A stretch of 64,000 bases of DNA from assembly GCA_036824825.1 (NCBI GenBank), contig DAISZL010000010.1, positions 1-64,000 of the forward strand, in the 5' to 3' direction. The notes beneath the pieces are model-generated. The model was given only the letters and a program-made list of their open reading frames with translations. It was not told the origin of the DNA and ran no database searches. Positions 45,372-53,573 of the stretch are shown here, in pieces. Position 1 is the stretch's first letter. Every line of letters starts with the position of its first letter. The stretch comes from Palsa-1447 sp036824825. GTDB taxonomy: Bacteria; Verrucomicrobiota; Verrucomicrobiia; Opitutales; Opitutaceae. Both the position numbers and the translations under genes were made by a program.

Positions 45372-46717
45372 ATTTTTAAATCTTCAGCAGTAATTTCTAT
45401 CTTCTTTCCGGTGAGAACAGCTTCGCAAGCTTTGAAGATTGCGATTTCACTTTGGAATGCTTCATCAGCAGGGCAGTTAAGCTTTGCTTTACCACGTATG
45501 GCGTTGAAGAAGTTTTCTAAATGAGGTTGGTGAGCTGGCTTGTTAAGAATAACAGGTAGATCAAAGGTAGCGAGTGCAGCAGTTTCACGTGCATCGACAA
45601 CCGCATCAGCGCTTGGGTCAGGCGCAGGAGCGGCTTGGGCTTTTAATAGCTTACGTCTGATCCAAGGTTCCCAGTCACGGGCATTAGCTTCACGGTAAAT
45701 TGCCGTGTATTTTGGATTTTCACTCATCTTGAGTGTTCCTTCAATTCCCATGAATTGTTCAAAATAACCACCAGCACTGGTTGTCGTTTGAACTTGGTAA
45801 AAAGCACGTGCTACACCTTGAGATGTGTTGTATTTGTACACAACCATCGCGTTATCGAACCACTCGTGATTTTTATAATAATCACTACCACCGTCTGCGG
45901 TCACTGAAACAGGAGGACCGCCAAAAAACCAATTAAAGATATCGATTTGGTGTGCACCTAAATCAGAAAGAGGGCCTCCGCCGAATTTCTTAAACCATCT
46001 CCAATTACGAAATTCATGCATGTTGCTAAAGCCATATTTTTCTAATGTGGCTTGTGGAATAGCAGCACGGTTTGGCCAACCGAGATCTTCACTCACAGCG
46101 CGGTTCCATTGACCGTTTGCTGTAGTAATCTTGCCGAGTAAATTAGCCTCACCTAATAGACGGTTTTTAGCGACCAAGTAACGAGGATTGCTGCGGCGTT
46201 GGTGACCGATTTGGAGTAAGCGTCCTGTTTCGTTCATAGCCCTAACCATCGACTTAGCACCTTCGATGGTATTGGACATCATCTTTTCGCAGTAAACGTC
46301 TTTGCCCGCTTTCATGGCAGCAATCGAAATAGGTGCGTGCCAGAAGTCAGGGGTAGCTACGATAACCGCTTGAATATCTTTTTCGTTCGCAAGCATCTCA
46401 TCGTAGTCGCGGTAACTTTTTACCGTTTGGCCAAATTTTTTGAGATACTTTTCTCCGTACTGTCTATTGTAATCCCAGATATCGCAGATCGCGACAAACT
46501 TAACTCCTGGAATTTTGAGTACGTCATCGAGAAGTACGCGACCTTGAGCACCAATACCGACTAAAGCGACATGGAGTACTTCTGAAGGAGATACGCTCGC
46601 ACTTAAAAGTTTTGCAGGACGAGCAAACGCAAGGGCAGCACCTGCTGTTGCAGCGGTTGCAATAAAACTACGCCTATTGAGTTGCTGGTCTGCTTGAGAA
46701 GAATCGTGTGTGCTCAT
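45368..46717 (-). CDS. Tat-exported Gfo/Idh/MocA oxidoreductase
   Basis: This 449-residue oxidoreductase has a twin-arginine signal (RRSFIATAATAG, Arg-Arg at about 15-16), so it is folded with cofactor in the cytoplasm and exported. The Rossmann domain has VGIGAQGRVL, AICDIWDYN and CEKMMSN (the family's EKP has Met here). The C-terminal domain has DLGAHQIDIFNWFFGG with the catalytic His. Exported members are thought to oxidise sugars, possibly forming 3-keto-glycosides. It starts on the last base of the DoxX-like stop (TAATG) and overlaps the F5/8C-like start. Confidence 0.9.
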   Translation of the reverse strand: MSTHDSSQADQQLNRRSFIATAATAGAALAFARPAKLLSASVSPSEVLHVALVGIGAQGRVLLDDVLKIPGVKFVAICDIWDYNRQYGEKYLKKFGQTVKSYRDYDEMLANEKDIQAVIVATPDFWHAPISIAAMKAGKDVYCEKMMSNTIEGAKSMVRAMNETGRLLQIGHQRRSNPRYLVAKNRLLGEANLLGKITTANGQWNRAVSEDLGWPNRAAIPQATLEKYGFSNMHEFRNWRWFKKFGGGPLSDLGAHQIDIFNWFFGGPPVSVTADGGSDYYKNHEWFDNAMVVYKYNTSQGVARAFYQVQTTTSAGGYFEQFMGIEGTLKMSENPKYTAIYREANARDWEPWIRRKLLKAQAAPAPDPSADAVVDARETAALATFDLPVILNKPAHQPHLENFFNAIRGKAKLNCPADEAFQSEIAIFKACEAVLTGKKIEITAEDLKI

Positions 46718-47235
46718 TAGCGAGTTAAGGAATAACGGTTGTGTCTGGAGAGAAGGAGTGCGTTAGCAATGAGTACGGCATGAATAGCTAACCATGCGAC
46801 ACCGTCTTCTTGACGAATGAGTAGTAAACCCACCATGAGCATCGTGTATAGAACAGCTGTAAGTACGAGCGATACACGTGTCCAGATACCTAACAGAATT
46901 GCTGCGCCCAAAATAACGAGTGCATAACCTAAGCAGGCGTAGAAAGGTGTAGTTAAGAATTGAGGCAATAAAGGCTCATCTAAGAACTTTGTTTTTAATA
47001 CTTCAGGAATTCCGTGGTAGTGACTAATACCGTATACTTTCTTGGATACTTCAACAACTGCACCACTGGAATCAGGAACTCCGTTTGCATCAAGCAAAGG
47101 TTGTTGGGTTGTGATTTTTTCTGAGAATTTTTCTAGACCTGCTAAAAGCGTGCGTATTCCTATCCAAAGGCGAAGGGTTAAGAATGCCCAAGTTTGGCCG
47201 GTTGTATCGTGGGTGTAGTTTTGTGATGAACTCAT
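46717..47235 (-). CDS. DoxX-like membrane protein
   Basis: This 172-residue protein has about four membrane segments: around 19-36, 100-118, 120-137 and 146-163. The N-terminal LRLWIGIRTLLAGLEKF and GAAILLGIWTRVSLVLTAVLY fit DoxX/DoxD relatives, some of which are small subunits of quinol-linked oxidoreductases. A loop between the first two segments is unusually long (about 60 residues). It is the first gene of the six-gene minus-strand operon; a quinone link for the exported oxidoreductase downstream is inference. Confidence 0.78.
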   Translation of the reverse strand: MSSSQNYTHDTTGQTWAFLTLRLWIGIRTLLAGLEKFSEKITTQQPLLDANGVPDSSGAVVEVSKKVYGISHYHGIPEVLKTKFLDEPLLPQFLTTPFYACLGYALVILGAAILLGIWTRVSLVLTAVLYTMLMVGLLLIRQEDGVAWLAIHAVLIANALLLSRHNRYSLTR

Positions 47236-47508
47236 AGGGTAATAGTCAGTTATTTAAAAATGGGTAATAGGGTTTAATAACGTAATTTTAGTAGCTTAGG
47301 ATGGCTAGATTTCGTGGTTGGTATACGCATTCAATATATACACAAATTAGATCAATCTAAGACGATTTGAGGGGTATATGGTTACGATGATAGAACAATT
47401 GATATTTTAGAAGCAAAAGTGAGTTTTTTAGACATTTTTTTAGCTTTTTAGAGGTAAAGCTTACGATTGCCAAATATCGGGAGAATAGAACAATGGATGT
47501 TTACGTAA
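47236..47508. other. Divergent intergenic region
   Basis: This 273-base region separates the DoxX-led operon (minus) from the STR2-like gene (plus). I checked it for SAM or other sulfur-related riboswitch motifs and saw none. It is AT-rich with T-runs near 47425-47450. Promoters for both directions must lie here, but I cannot place them confidently. Confidence 0.5.
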
Positions 47509-49011
47509 ATGTCTGCCTTTAAACCACTCCCTCTTGGAAGGACGATACCTAATCGGGTGCATGCAGTTTCCTGCAGTTTGCCTACGATTGAGGCAGTCCG
47601 TGGGTATGAAGAAAAGAAGCCTGAAATAACGGCGCATTTAACGTCTGGCTATCCTCGGTTTGTGGTGCACCCGCTTGTTTTACAGCTAACGGCCTACTAC
47701 TATAAACAGTCTGGATTTGTTGGCCTTAAGCTATGGCTTGTTTCATCTGAAAAGATAGCAAACCGACTAGAAGCTTATCTTAAATCGGCCTCTTCAGTGA
47801 CACGTTTTCATGCAGACGGGATCTACGGCGTCGCACATAAAGATGACGCAGATACAAATGCTAAAGCCAAAAGCTTTTTGCAGCACATGGGTGGCTTTCT
47901 TCCGTCACGCCAGGCTGAGGATCAGTTAGTTAAGCTTGGTTTATTGGCTAAAGCGGCAGAGGAAGAACTCTACCAAGGGGAGAGTGAAACTACTATTAAG
48001 CAGTACTTACAGAAAGCACTACCTGGTGCATCCTCTGAAGATTTATTTTTAACGGGCAGTGGGATGAATGCGATTTATTCTGCATTCAAATCGGTCTCAG
48101 AAATCCAAGCTAAAAAAGGCAAAACGATTTGGATACAAATCGGTTGGTTGTATTTGGATACAATCGCTATTCTAAAAAAGTTCACCTCAAGTCCTTCGGA
48201 TTATATTTTTATTTCAAACATTTTTGATTTAGGTGCCGTACAGCAGTTACTTGAAAAGCAAGGTGCTAAGATAGCAGGTGTTATTACGGAGATACCCTCT
48301 AATCCTTTAGTACAGACATCAGATGTAAAACTGCTGAGTAGCTTGTGTAAAAAATATGACGTCTCGCTTATTTTAGATACTTCGATCGCTTCGTTATTTA
48401 GTGTGAACGTCTATTTATACGCTGATGTGCTTGTAAATAGTTTAACTAAATACACGGCTAGTGAAGGAGATCTCATCGCAGGACTTGCTGCGATTAATCC
48501 AAAGTCAAAAGACGCCTCGGAATTACGTAGGTTAATTGGAAACTCGAGAGAAATATTGTACGTGCGGGATATGGCACGTCTTGCTGCACAGATTTTAAAT
48601 ACAGAAGTCGTATTAGCTAAAATTGCGGACAATACGCTACGTGTAGCGCAGTTTTTAGAAAAAGACTCCCGTGTTGATTCCGTTTTTTGGGCTTTAGAAC
48701 CAAAATCTAAAGACAACTATCTTGCGATTGCTAGAAGTCCTACCTCAGTAGGTAGTATGATAACCTTTAGTGTTAAGGGTTCTCTCGATACTTTTTATGA
48801 CCGTCTTTCATTTCCTAAAGGTCCTAGCTTTGGAATGAAAACAACACTCATTTGTCCATTCATGTACTTAGCCCATTATGATATGGTGAATAGTGCTGAA
48901 GGACGTAGAGAGTTACTCTCACACGGAATTAATGCTGATATTTTACGTCTGAGTGTTGGATCTGAACCAATCGAAGATATTATTGAAGCCCTTAACTTAG
49001 CCTTAGGATAA
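47509..49011 (+). CDS. PLP-dependent cystathionine gamma-synthase, fungal STR2-like architecture
   Basis: This 500-residue Cys/Met-metabolism PLP enzyme is about 110 residues longer than bacterial MetB. The N-terminal part (residues 8-60: LGRTIPNRVHAVSCSLPT, GYEE, TSGYPRFVVHPLV) matches my memory of fungal STR2-type enzymes, and about 125-165 (FLPSRQAEDQLVKLG) has the corresponding linker. The catalytic domain starts near 170 with SGMNAIYSAF. The PLP Lys is K314 in NSLTKYTASEGD. The expected reaction joins an activated homoserine with cysteine to give cystathionine. It is followed by a 2OG oxygenase after three bases. Confidence 0.85.
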   Translation: MSAFKPLPLGRTIPNRVHAVSCSLPTIEAVRGYEEKKPEITAHLTSGYPRFVVHPLVLQLTAYYYKQSGFVGLKLWLVSSEKIANRLEAYLKSASSVTRFHADGIYGVAHKDDADTNAKAKSFLQHMGGFLPSRQAEDQLVKLGLLAKAAEEELYQGESETTIKQYLQKALPGASSEDLFLTGSGMNAIYSAFKSVSEIQAKKGKTIWIQIGWLYLDTIAILKKFTSSPSDYIFISNIFDLGAVQQLLEKQGAKIAGVITEIPSNPLVQTSDVKLLSSLCKKYDVSLILDTSIASLFSVNVYLYADVLVNSLTKYTASEGDLIAGLAAINPKSKDASELRRLIGNSREILYVRDMARLAAQILNTEVVLAKIADNTLRVAQFLEKDSRVDSVFWALEPKSKDNYLAIARSPTSVGSMITFSVKGSLDTFYDRLSFPKGPSFGMKTTLICPFMYLAHYDMVNSAEGRRELLSHGINADILRLSVGSEPIEDIIEALNLALG

Positions 49012-49014
49012 TTT

Positions 49015-49632
49015 ATGTCCGTTAAATCTTGGTTTCCTACCTACATTTACAGTAAGCCACTTCAAGCAGCAGGTTTAGCTAAGCTAAACAAAGAGATTGT
49101 TGATGAGTGTCATGCTCTACGAGACTACGATAAAGCAGGGCGTGAATGGTCAAAGAAGAATTATCCAGGTGGCTATACAAGCTATGCTTCTATGAATCAG
49201 CTTCAGCATTTCTCATCTACCTTTGCTGAATTAGAAAAAAAGATAACGAAGCATGTGTTAAGTTATAGTAAAGCGCTTGATTTTGATTTGAAGGGGAGAA
49301 CGGTACGGATGACAGATTTCTGGGTTAATATTATGCCACCTTCGGCGGCGCATTCCCTGCACTTACATCCTTTGGCTTTTATTAGCGGTACCTATTATGT
49401 TTCTACTCCTAAGGGCTGTCCTGGATTAAAGTTTGAAGATCCGCGTTTAGATCGTTTCATGGCAGCACCACCGCGTACTGCTAATGCAAAGCGTGAAAAT
49501 AAACCGCATATAATTTATCCTGCTAAAGCAGGGAATCTCATCTTGTTTGAAAGCTGGTTAAGGCATGAAGTTGCTCAAAACCGAGTTGAAGAAGAGAGAA
49601 TTAGTGTAAGTTTTAATTACAACTGGAGTTAA
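49015..49632 (+). CDS. TIGR02466-type 2OG-Fe(II) oxygenase
   Basis: This 205-residue protein has the putative 2-oxoglutarate/Fe(II) oxygenase fold. The first His cluster is HSLHLHPLAFISGTYYV, the distal His is in ESWLRHEVAQN, and the Arg that binds 2-oxoglutarate is probably in ERISVSFNYNW. Members hydroxylate unknown substrates. It starts three bases after the STR2-like gene, so the two are cotranscribed; a hydroxylation step on a sulfur amino acid product is speculation. It overlaps the convergent LptF/G-like gene by four bases. Confidence 0.85.
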   Translation: MSVKSWFPTYIYSKPLQAAGLAKLNKEIVDECHALRDYDKAGREWSKKNYPGGYTSYASMNQLQHFSSTFAELEKKITKHVLSYSKALDFDLKGRTVRMTDFWVNIMPPSAAHSLHLHPLAFISGTYYVSTPKGCPGLKFEDPRLDRFMAAPPRTANAKRENKPHIIYPAKAGNLILFESWLRHEVAQNRVEEERISVSFNYNWS

Positions 49633-50747
49633 CGCAGTCGCGATAAAAAGTAGGTTGCTATCACAACCATCCCTGCATTTGGAATCCAAGCAGCGGTTTG
49701 TGGATCAACCCACTGCTTCATTGCGAGTGAGCCTCCGATTGTATTGAAAATATAATACAAAATAAATAATCCGATGGCTTTTGATACGCCTACAGCTGGA
49801 TTTACTCTTACGCCTGCGATTGCAAAAGGGATAGCGATTGCAATCACAATTAAGGGAGCTAAGGTATCAGCAATTAAAGAGTAATACCTAACCGAATAAG
49901 GAACGATTTTTGTAGGATTTTTCTCTGCTTCAAAATAATTCATTAACCGTTTCAGTTCAAAAAAAGATAGGTCACGAGGTCTTTGATCGGTCAGTAACAT
50001 GAGAGTCGGATCTTCGTGATAAGAGGACTCGATTTTAGTCGTGAAAGGATCTGAAGCAGTTTCTTCTTCGGTATCAGGGTTGAATTTTAATTCACGTCCG
50101 TTTTCGAAAATCCAACGTGATCTGAGTTTATCGTAAGAAGCCGTAGATGCCACGATGCGTTTAGTTTCACGGCCTTGGGTATTCATCTGAGAAACCGATA
50201 CACCAAAGGCTTTAGCTGGGGTAGCTTGGCGGTAACGATTGATAAGCCACATGCGGTGGTCTTCTGAATTATCAAAGGCGACACTATAGACTGCACCGAC
50301 TCTGTCGGGCGGGAGGATTTTAGCCTGCTTTTTATACTGCATTTCGGCGTCCAATTGACGCGACTGCTCAACGGACCAAGGGACAACACTAGAGTTTAAC
50401 CACCAGACGAGTCCACAGGCTATGATGCCTACAAACCATAGTGGGGCGGTGAGGCGTGCAAATCCAACGCCTGCAGTTCTCATAGCAGTTAACTCGTTGG
50501 AGCGGTGCAGTTTAGTTAAGGTAAAAAGAAGTGAAATAAGGAGCGCCAGAGGAAGGACTAGCCCTAAAAAACTAGGCATCGTAATAAAGATATAGCGCAT
50601 AAAATCGGAGAAATTAGCTCCAATTTCTAGCATGTCTTTAAAGTCGTCGTAGCAAATCTGGATGAACAATAGTCCGCAAACAGCGACAAGGACTAAAAAG
50701 AGAATGGATAACCACTCCCGCATAAGATGCCTGTCGAATGTATTCAT
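49629..50747 (-). CDS. LptF/LptG family permease (YjgP/YjgQ)
   Basis: This 372-residue inner-membrane protein has three N-terminal membrane segments (about 13-33, 52-75, 100-120) and three C-terminal ones (about 285-305, 313-333, 340-365). A periplasmic beta-jellyroll lies between them, the LptF/G layout. Motifs are TLTKLHRSNELTAMRTAGVGF and VNPAVGVSKAIGLFILYY. Such proteins extract LPS with LptB. The second paralogue is not in this window, so F or G cannot be decided. It is monocistronic as far as seen. Confidence 0.93.
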   Translation of the reverse strand: MNTFDRHLMREWLSILFLVLVAVCGLLFIQICYDDFKDMLEIGANFSDFMRYIFITMPSFLGLVLPLALLISLLFTLTKLHRSNELTAMRTAGVGFARLTAPLWFVGIIACGLVWWLNSSVVPWSVEQSRQLDAEMQYKKQAKILPPDRVGAVYSVAFDNSEDHRMWLINRYRQATPAKAFGVSVSQMNTQGRETKRIVASTASYDKLRSRWIFENGRELKFNPDTEEETASDPFTTKIESSYHEDPTLMLLTDQRPRDLSFFELKRLMNYFEAEKNPTKIVPYSVRYYSLIADTLAPLIVIAIAIPFAIAGVRVNPAVGVSKAIGLFILYYIFNTIGGSLAMKQWVDPQTAAWIPNAGMVVIATYFLSRLR

Positions 50748-50889
50748 CTATAGCTAAAGTAGCGGACGTTTAACCTACATTGCAATACTTGGGGTTGGGT
50801 TCGGATTCTATACTGAGAAAAATCTGCAACCATTTTTGTAGTGTTTCGTCTTACTGTACTGGAAGCGATTAGTACCCCATTAAAATCGT

Positions 50890-51330
50890 ATGAAAAAAAC
50901 ATCATTCTTATCCTTCGTTGGATTAGTACTCAGCTTAGTAGCCATTGTTCCTCAGACGCGTGCTCAAGATGCTAAACCAGCAGCACCTGCTCCTCAAGCC
51001 AAGGGCCCAGGTGGAGCACGTCAGATTGAAATGCTCGCTAAGCGCTTAAACTTAACAGACGACCAAAAAACAAAAGTCGCTGCTATTTTAAAAGATCAGA
51101 TGAGTAAAATGATGGCATTAAGAGATGATGAATCTCTTTCTCAAGACGATCGCCGCACAAAGATGATGGCTATGAGAAAAGATGCTATGTCTAAGATCAG
51201 AGCGCTTTTAACGCCTGAACAACAAGCGACCTTTGATAAAATACCACCTATGGGTGGTGGTGGCGGTCCTCGCGGTAAGAAAAAGGCAGACGGTGAAGCA
51301 CCTGCACCAGCAGCTGCTCCAACCACATAA
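50890..51330 (+). CDS. Secreted Spy/CpxP-like LTxxQ protein
   Basis: This 146-residue protein has a signal peptide (residues 1-25, cleavage near TRAQD), a Pro/Ala-rich linker, then a helical core (about 40-117) with LNLTDDQKTKVAAI and LLTPEQQATFDKI, the LTxxQ-type repeats of Spy/CpxP periplasmic chaperones or metal/stress-sensing proteins. A Gly-rich stretch and Pro/Ala/Thr tail follow. Its own terminator lies 20 bases after the stop, so it is a single-gene unit. Confidence 0.85.
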   Translation: MKKTSFLSFVGLVLSLVAIVPQTRAQDAKPAAPAPQAKGPGGARQIEMLAKRLNLTDDQKTKVAAILKDQMSKMMALRDDESLSQDDRRTKMMAMRKDAMSKIRALLTPEQQATFDKIPPMGGGGGPRGKKKADGEAPAPAAAPTT

Positions 51331-51349
51331 ACTTTGTCAGGGTTGGTGT

Positions 51350-51386
51350 AAGCCGTCTCGGATAGCAGCCCGAGACGGCTTTTTTG
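51350..51386 (+). terminator. Rho-independent terminator after the Spy-like gene
   Basis: Arms 51351-51361 and 51370-51380 pair perfectly over 11 bases (AGCCGTCTCGG/CCGAGACGGCT), extended by one A-T pair, with an 8-base loop and a T-run. Confidence 0.93.
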
Positions 51387-51628
51387 TGTCTTAGAGTGAG
51401 CAAAGTCCTATACGCCTTATTGGAGGGCATAAATTGGCATAAAGTTTATAAAAGTAGATCACTAATGAAATAATATAACTTTTTATATATTAACGTTTTA
51501 TCTGTATATAGACGCCGAATACTTTACGTGCCTATAAAAAGACACGAGTCCTTAATCAGTCCTTGTAAGCTGCTAGTGAATGTGAGGGAATTTACCTACA
51601 CGCGCGTTTCATTTAATCTCTTTTTTCT
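51387..51628. other. AT-rich leader region of the uronate operon
   Basis: About 240 bases between the terminator and the uxaE-like start hold no gene I can support. The middle is very AT-rich. The operon promoter and any uronate-responsive operator should lie here, but I see no clear inverted repeat of a GntR or LacI type. The final bases before the ATG are pyrimidine-rich with no Shine-Dalgarno sequence. Confidence 0.5.
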
Positions 51629-53494
51629 ATGTCACCGATTAATGCTTTCTTACTTAAGAATAATCTTCGTATCGCTACTAACCCCTGCGTTAGTCCTGAT
51701 TTCTGTTTAGACTGGGATCAGCTCTCTGCAAAAGCGCGTGGTCATGAAGCGGCTAATTTAAAGCATTACGCAACGAGCACATTTCAGACAGCAGAAGGAA
51801 GTTGGACACTCTTTGAAGATGTCTCGACTGGTGACTGCGGATGGCTACTTAAAAAGAAACAAGGCGCGTCAGTAAAAACCCTTCAGCAAGGTGTTGCTTT
51901 ATCAAGCGGAGATGAAATTTATCCAGCTAGCTTTGTAAATTTAATCGCACTTAAGAATTTAATTCAGGCTTTCGACTCTTCCTCTACGATATTTCCAACA
52001 GCAGGTGCTGATTTAGGAAAACGTACGCTTGGTATTGGAGCTCGGTTTACCACGCTTCACTGGATTGGTGTAGAGTGGGCGATGGCGCACTTAAATTTAG
52101 GAGTCACAGCTAATCAGAATTCGATTCCTCGTGAATTAGTATTTGATGTAAATACGATGTTAGAGGGTCGCTTAGACAGCGTACCTTTCCCTTTCATTGG
52201 AACGAATGTTCCAGAAGGACACCAAGGACAAAGTGTTGAAGGCATGAGTCATGGTTGTGTGCTTTCAAAATTAAAAACAGGTTTTCACCGTCGTAAGATT
52301 GCGTGGAGTTTCAATGCAGATCACCAACCGATCGGCGGAAAATTTGATAATCGTGAAGACCAACTCGTCACGGGTTGTTTACTCGCGAGCTATATCACAT
52401 TCGATTTATCGCCAGAACTCGCTCAAACCCAAGTTCCTAGTGACGCTGCAGGTTGGGTTGCAACGCATGTTCCAGCAGAAATATTAAATGTAGTGAGAGC
52501 ACGCGTTGCTTCTGTAGGGCTTGTTTTAAATGAAGCAGAATTTACACGTCTTGTAGCTTATGTATGGCCATCCATGCAGAAGATGAAGCAGCGTGATACG
52601 AAGTACCGCGCTGCACGTGAAAAAGCATTCACGACACAAGTTGGTCGCGACTACTTAAGAGAATTATCGATTGATGAGCTACCTGGTTTAACAACACAGG
52701 AAACAACGGCAGTCATGTTAGCCCTCTGTGAAGCGCTAGGTATGAAGATACACTTTGTTGCTCCAGCGTTTGGTTTCCAAAAGAACATGCCTTATCCTGA
52801 TAATGCAGCGCTCAAGGTATTAATTGAAAAGCAGTGGGCTGTGTGCTCGAAGTTTGATGCAAGTATTGGTTTTCACTCGGGCTCAGGAAAGTCCGCAGAA
52901 AATTACAATGTCATGGGACAAGTCACAGGACGCCGCTTAGAAATTAAGACCAGTGGTCGTTACACCTATGAGATGGGTAAGGCTTTATTTGCCTCTAAGA
53001 ATGCTGCTGATCAAGCCCTCTGGAAAGACTGGTATACCTTCACACTTGAATTAGCACTCTTAGGTGCTTTCAGTGCGGATGCTACCGAACAGAAGATGGC
53101 GCGTGTATTTATTACAGATGCTTTAGCTAAATCGGGTAAGCCAACAGAAGTATTTGAATCGACCGCAAGCTGCCGTAAGGCTTTAGAAGCGTTAACACCA
53201 AGCCCTGAACATATGTTCTGGTTTGAGTATAATTTCCTCTATGTCTTAGCAGGTGGTGGACGTGCAGAGAAAGCCGCTTTAGGTGACCATACCCCAGCAG
53301 GCTATGTGCAACGTGCTCGTTTCTATTCCATCAGTGAAGAGGGACGTCTTAACTTTGCCCGTAATGTTGCAAGCTACATTATCTTCTTAGCTGAAACAAC
53401 CGGTCTAGCAACTAGCCAAGCCTGTGCAAAAGCCAGTGCCTCTTTAGCAGGATACAAGAACTTGTCAGACCTCGTTGGTTCGATTGCAGCTTAA
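51629..53494 (+). CDS. uxaE: Tagaturonate/fructuronate epimerase-like protein (UxaE family)
   Basis: UxaE-type enzymes interconvert D-tagaturonate and D-fructuronate, a shortcut in galacturonate breakdown. This 621-residue protein has GIGARFTTLHWIG near 135, IHFVAPAFGFQKN near 380, and FDASIGFHSGSGKSAENY near 410, followed by a Lys/Thr motif (RRLEIKTSGRYTYEMG). The HSGS-x-K-x motif matches what I recall of UxaE. It is longer than the roughly 480-residue Thermotoga form. It heads an operon with uxaC, which supports the call. The exact reaction is inferred. Confidence 0.78.
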   Translation: MSPINAFLLKNNLRIATNPCVSPDFCLDWDQLSAKARGHEAANLKHYATSTFQTAEGSWTLFEDVSTGDCGWLLKKKQGASVKTLQQGVALSSGDEIYPASFVNLIALKNLIQAFDSSSTIFPTAGADLGKRTLGIGARFTTLHWIGVEWAMAHLNLGVTANQNSIPRELVFDVNTMLEGRLDSVPFPFIGTNVPEGHQGQSVEGMSHGCVLSKLKTGFHRRKIAWSFNADHQPIGGKFDNREDQLVTGCLLASYITFDLSPELAQTQVPSDAAGWVATHVPAEILNVVRARVASVGLVLNEAEFTRLVAYVWPSMQKMKQRDTKYRAAREKAFTTQVGRDYLRELSIDELPGLTTQETTAVMLALCEALGMKIHFVAPAFGFQKNMPYPDNAALKVLIEKQWAVCSKFDASIGFHSGSGKSAENYNVMGQVTGRRLEIKTSGRYTYEMGKALFASKNAADQALWKDWYTFTLELALLGAFSADATEQKMARVFITDALAKSGKPTEVFESTASCRKALEALTPSPEHMFWFEYNFLYVLAGGGRAEKAALGDHTPAGYVQRARFYSISEEGRLNFARNVASYIIFLAETTGLATSQACAKASASLAGYKNLSDLVGSIAA

Positions 53495-53573
53495 GCTTAG
53501 TTTAAGCGTAATTTTCTAAGGCTTTTGCTGGCGTATTAGCCGCGAAAGCCATAAAGTGCATGCTTTAAAACCC

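Noticed and set aside
47236..47508. SAM or other sulfur riboswitch upstream of the STR2-like gene
   Set aside because: I looked for the conserved core motifs and terminator hairpin; none is visible.
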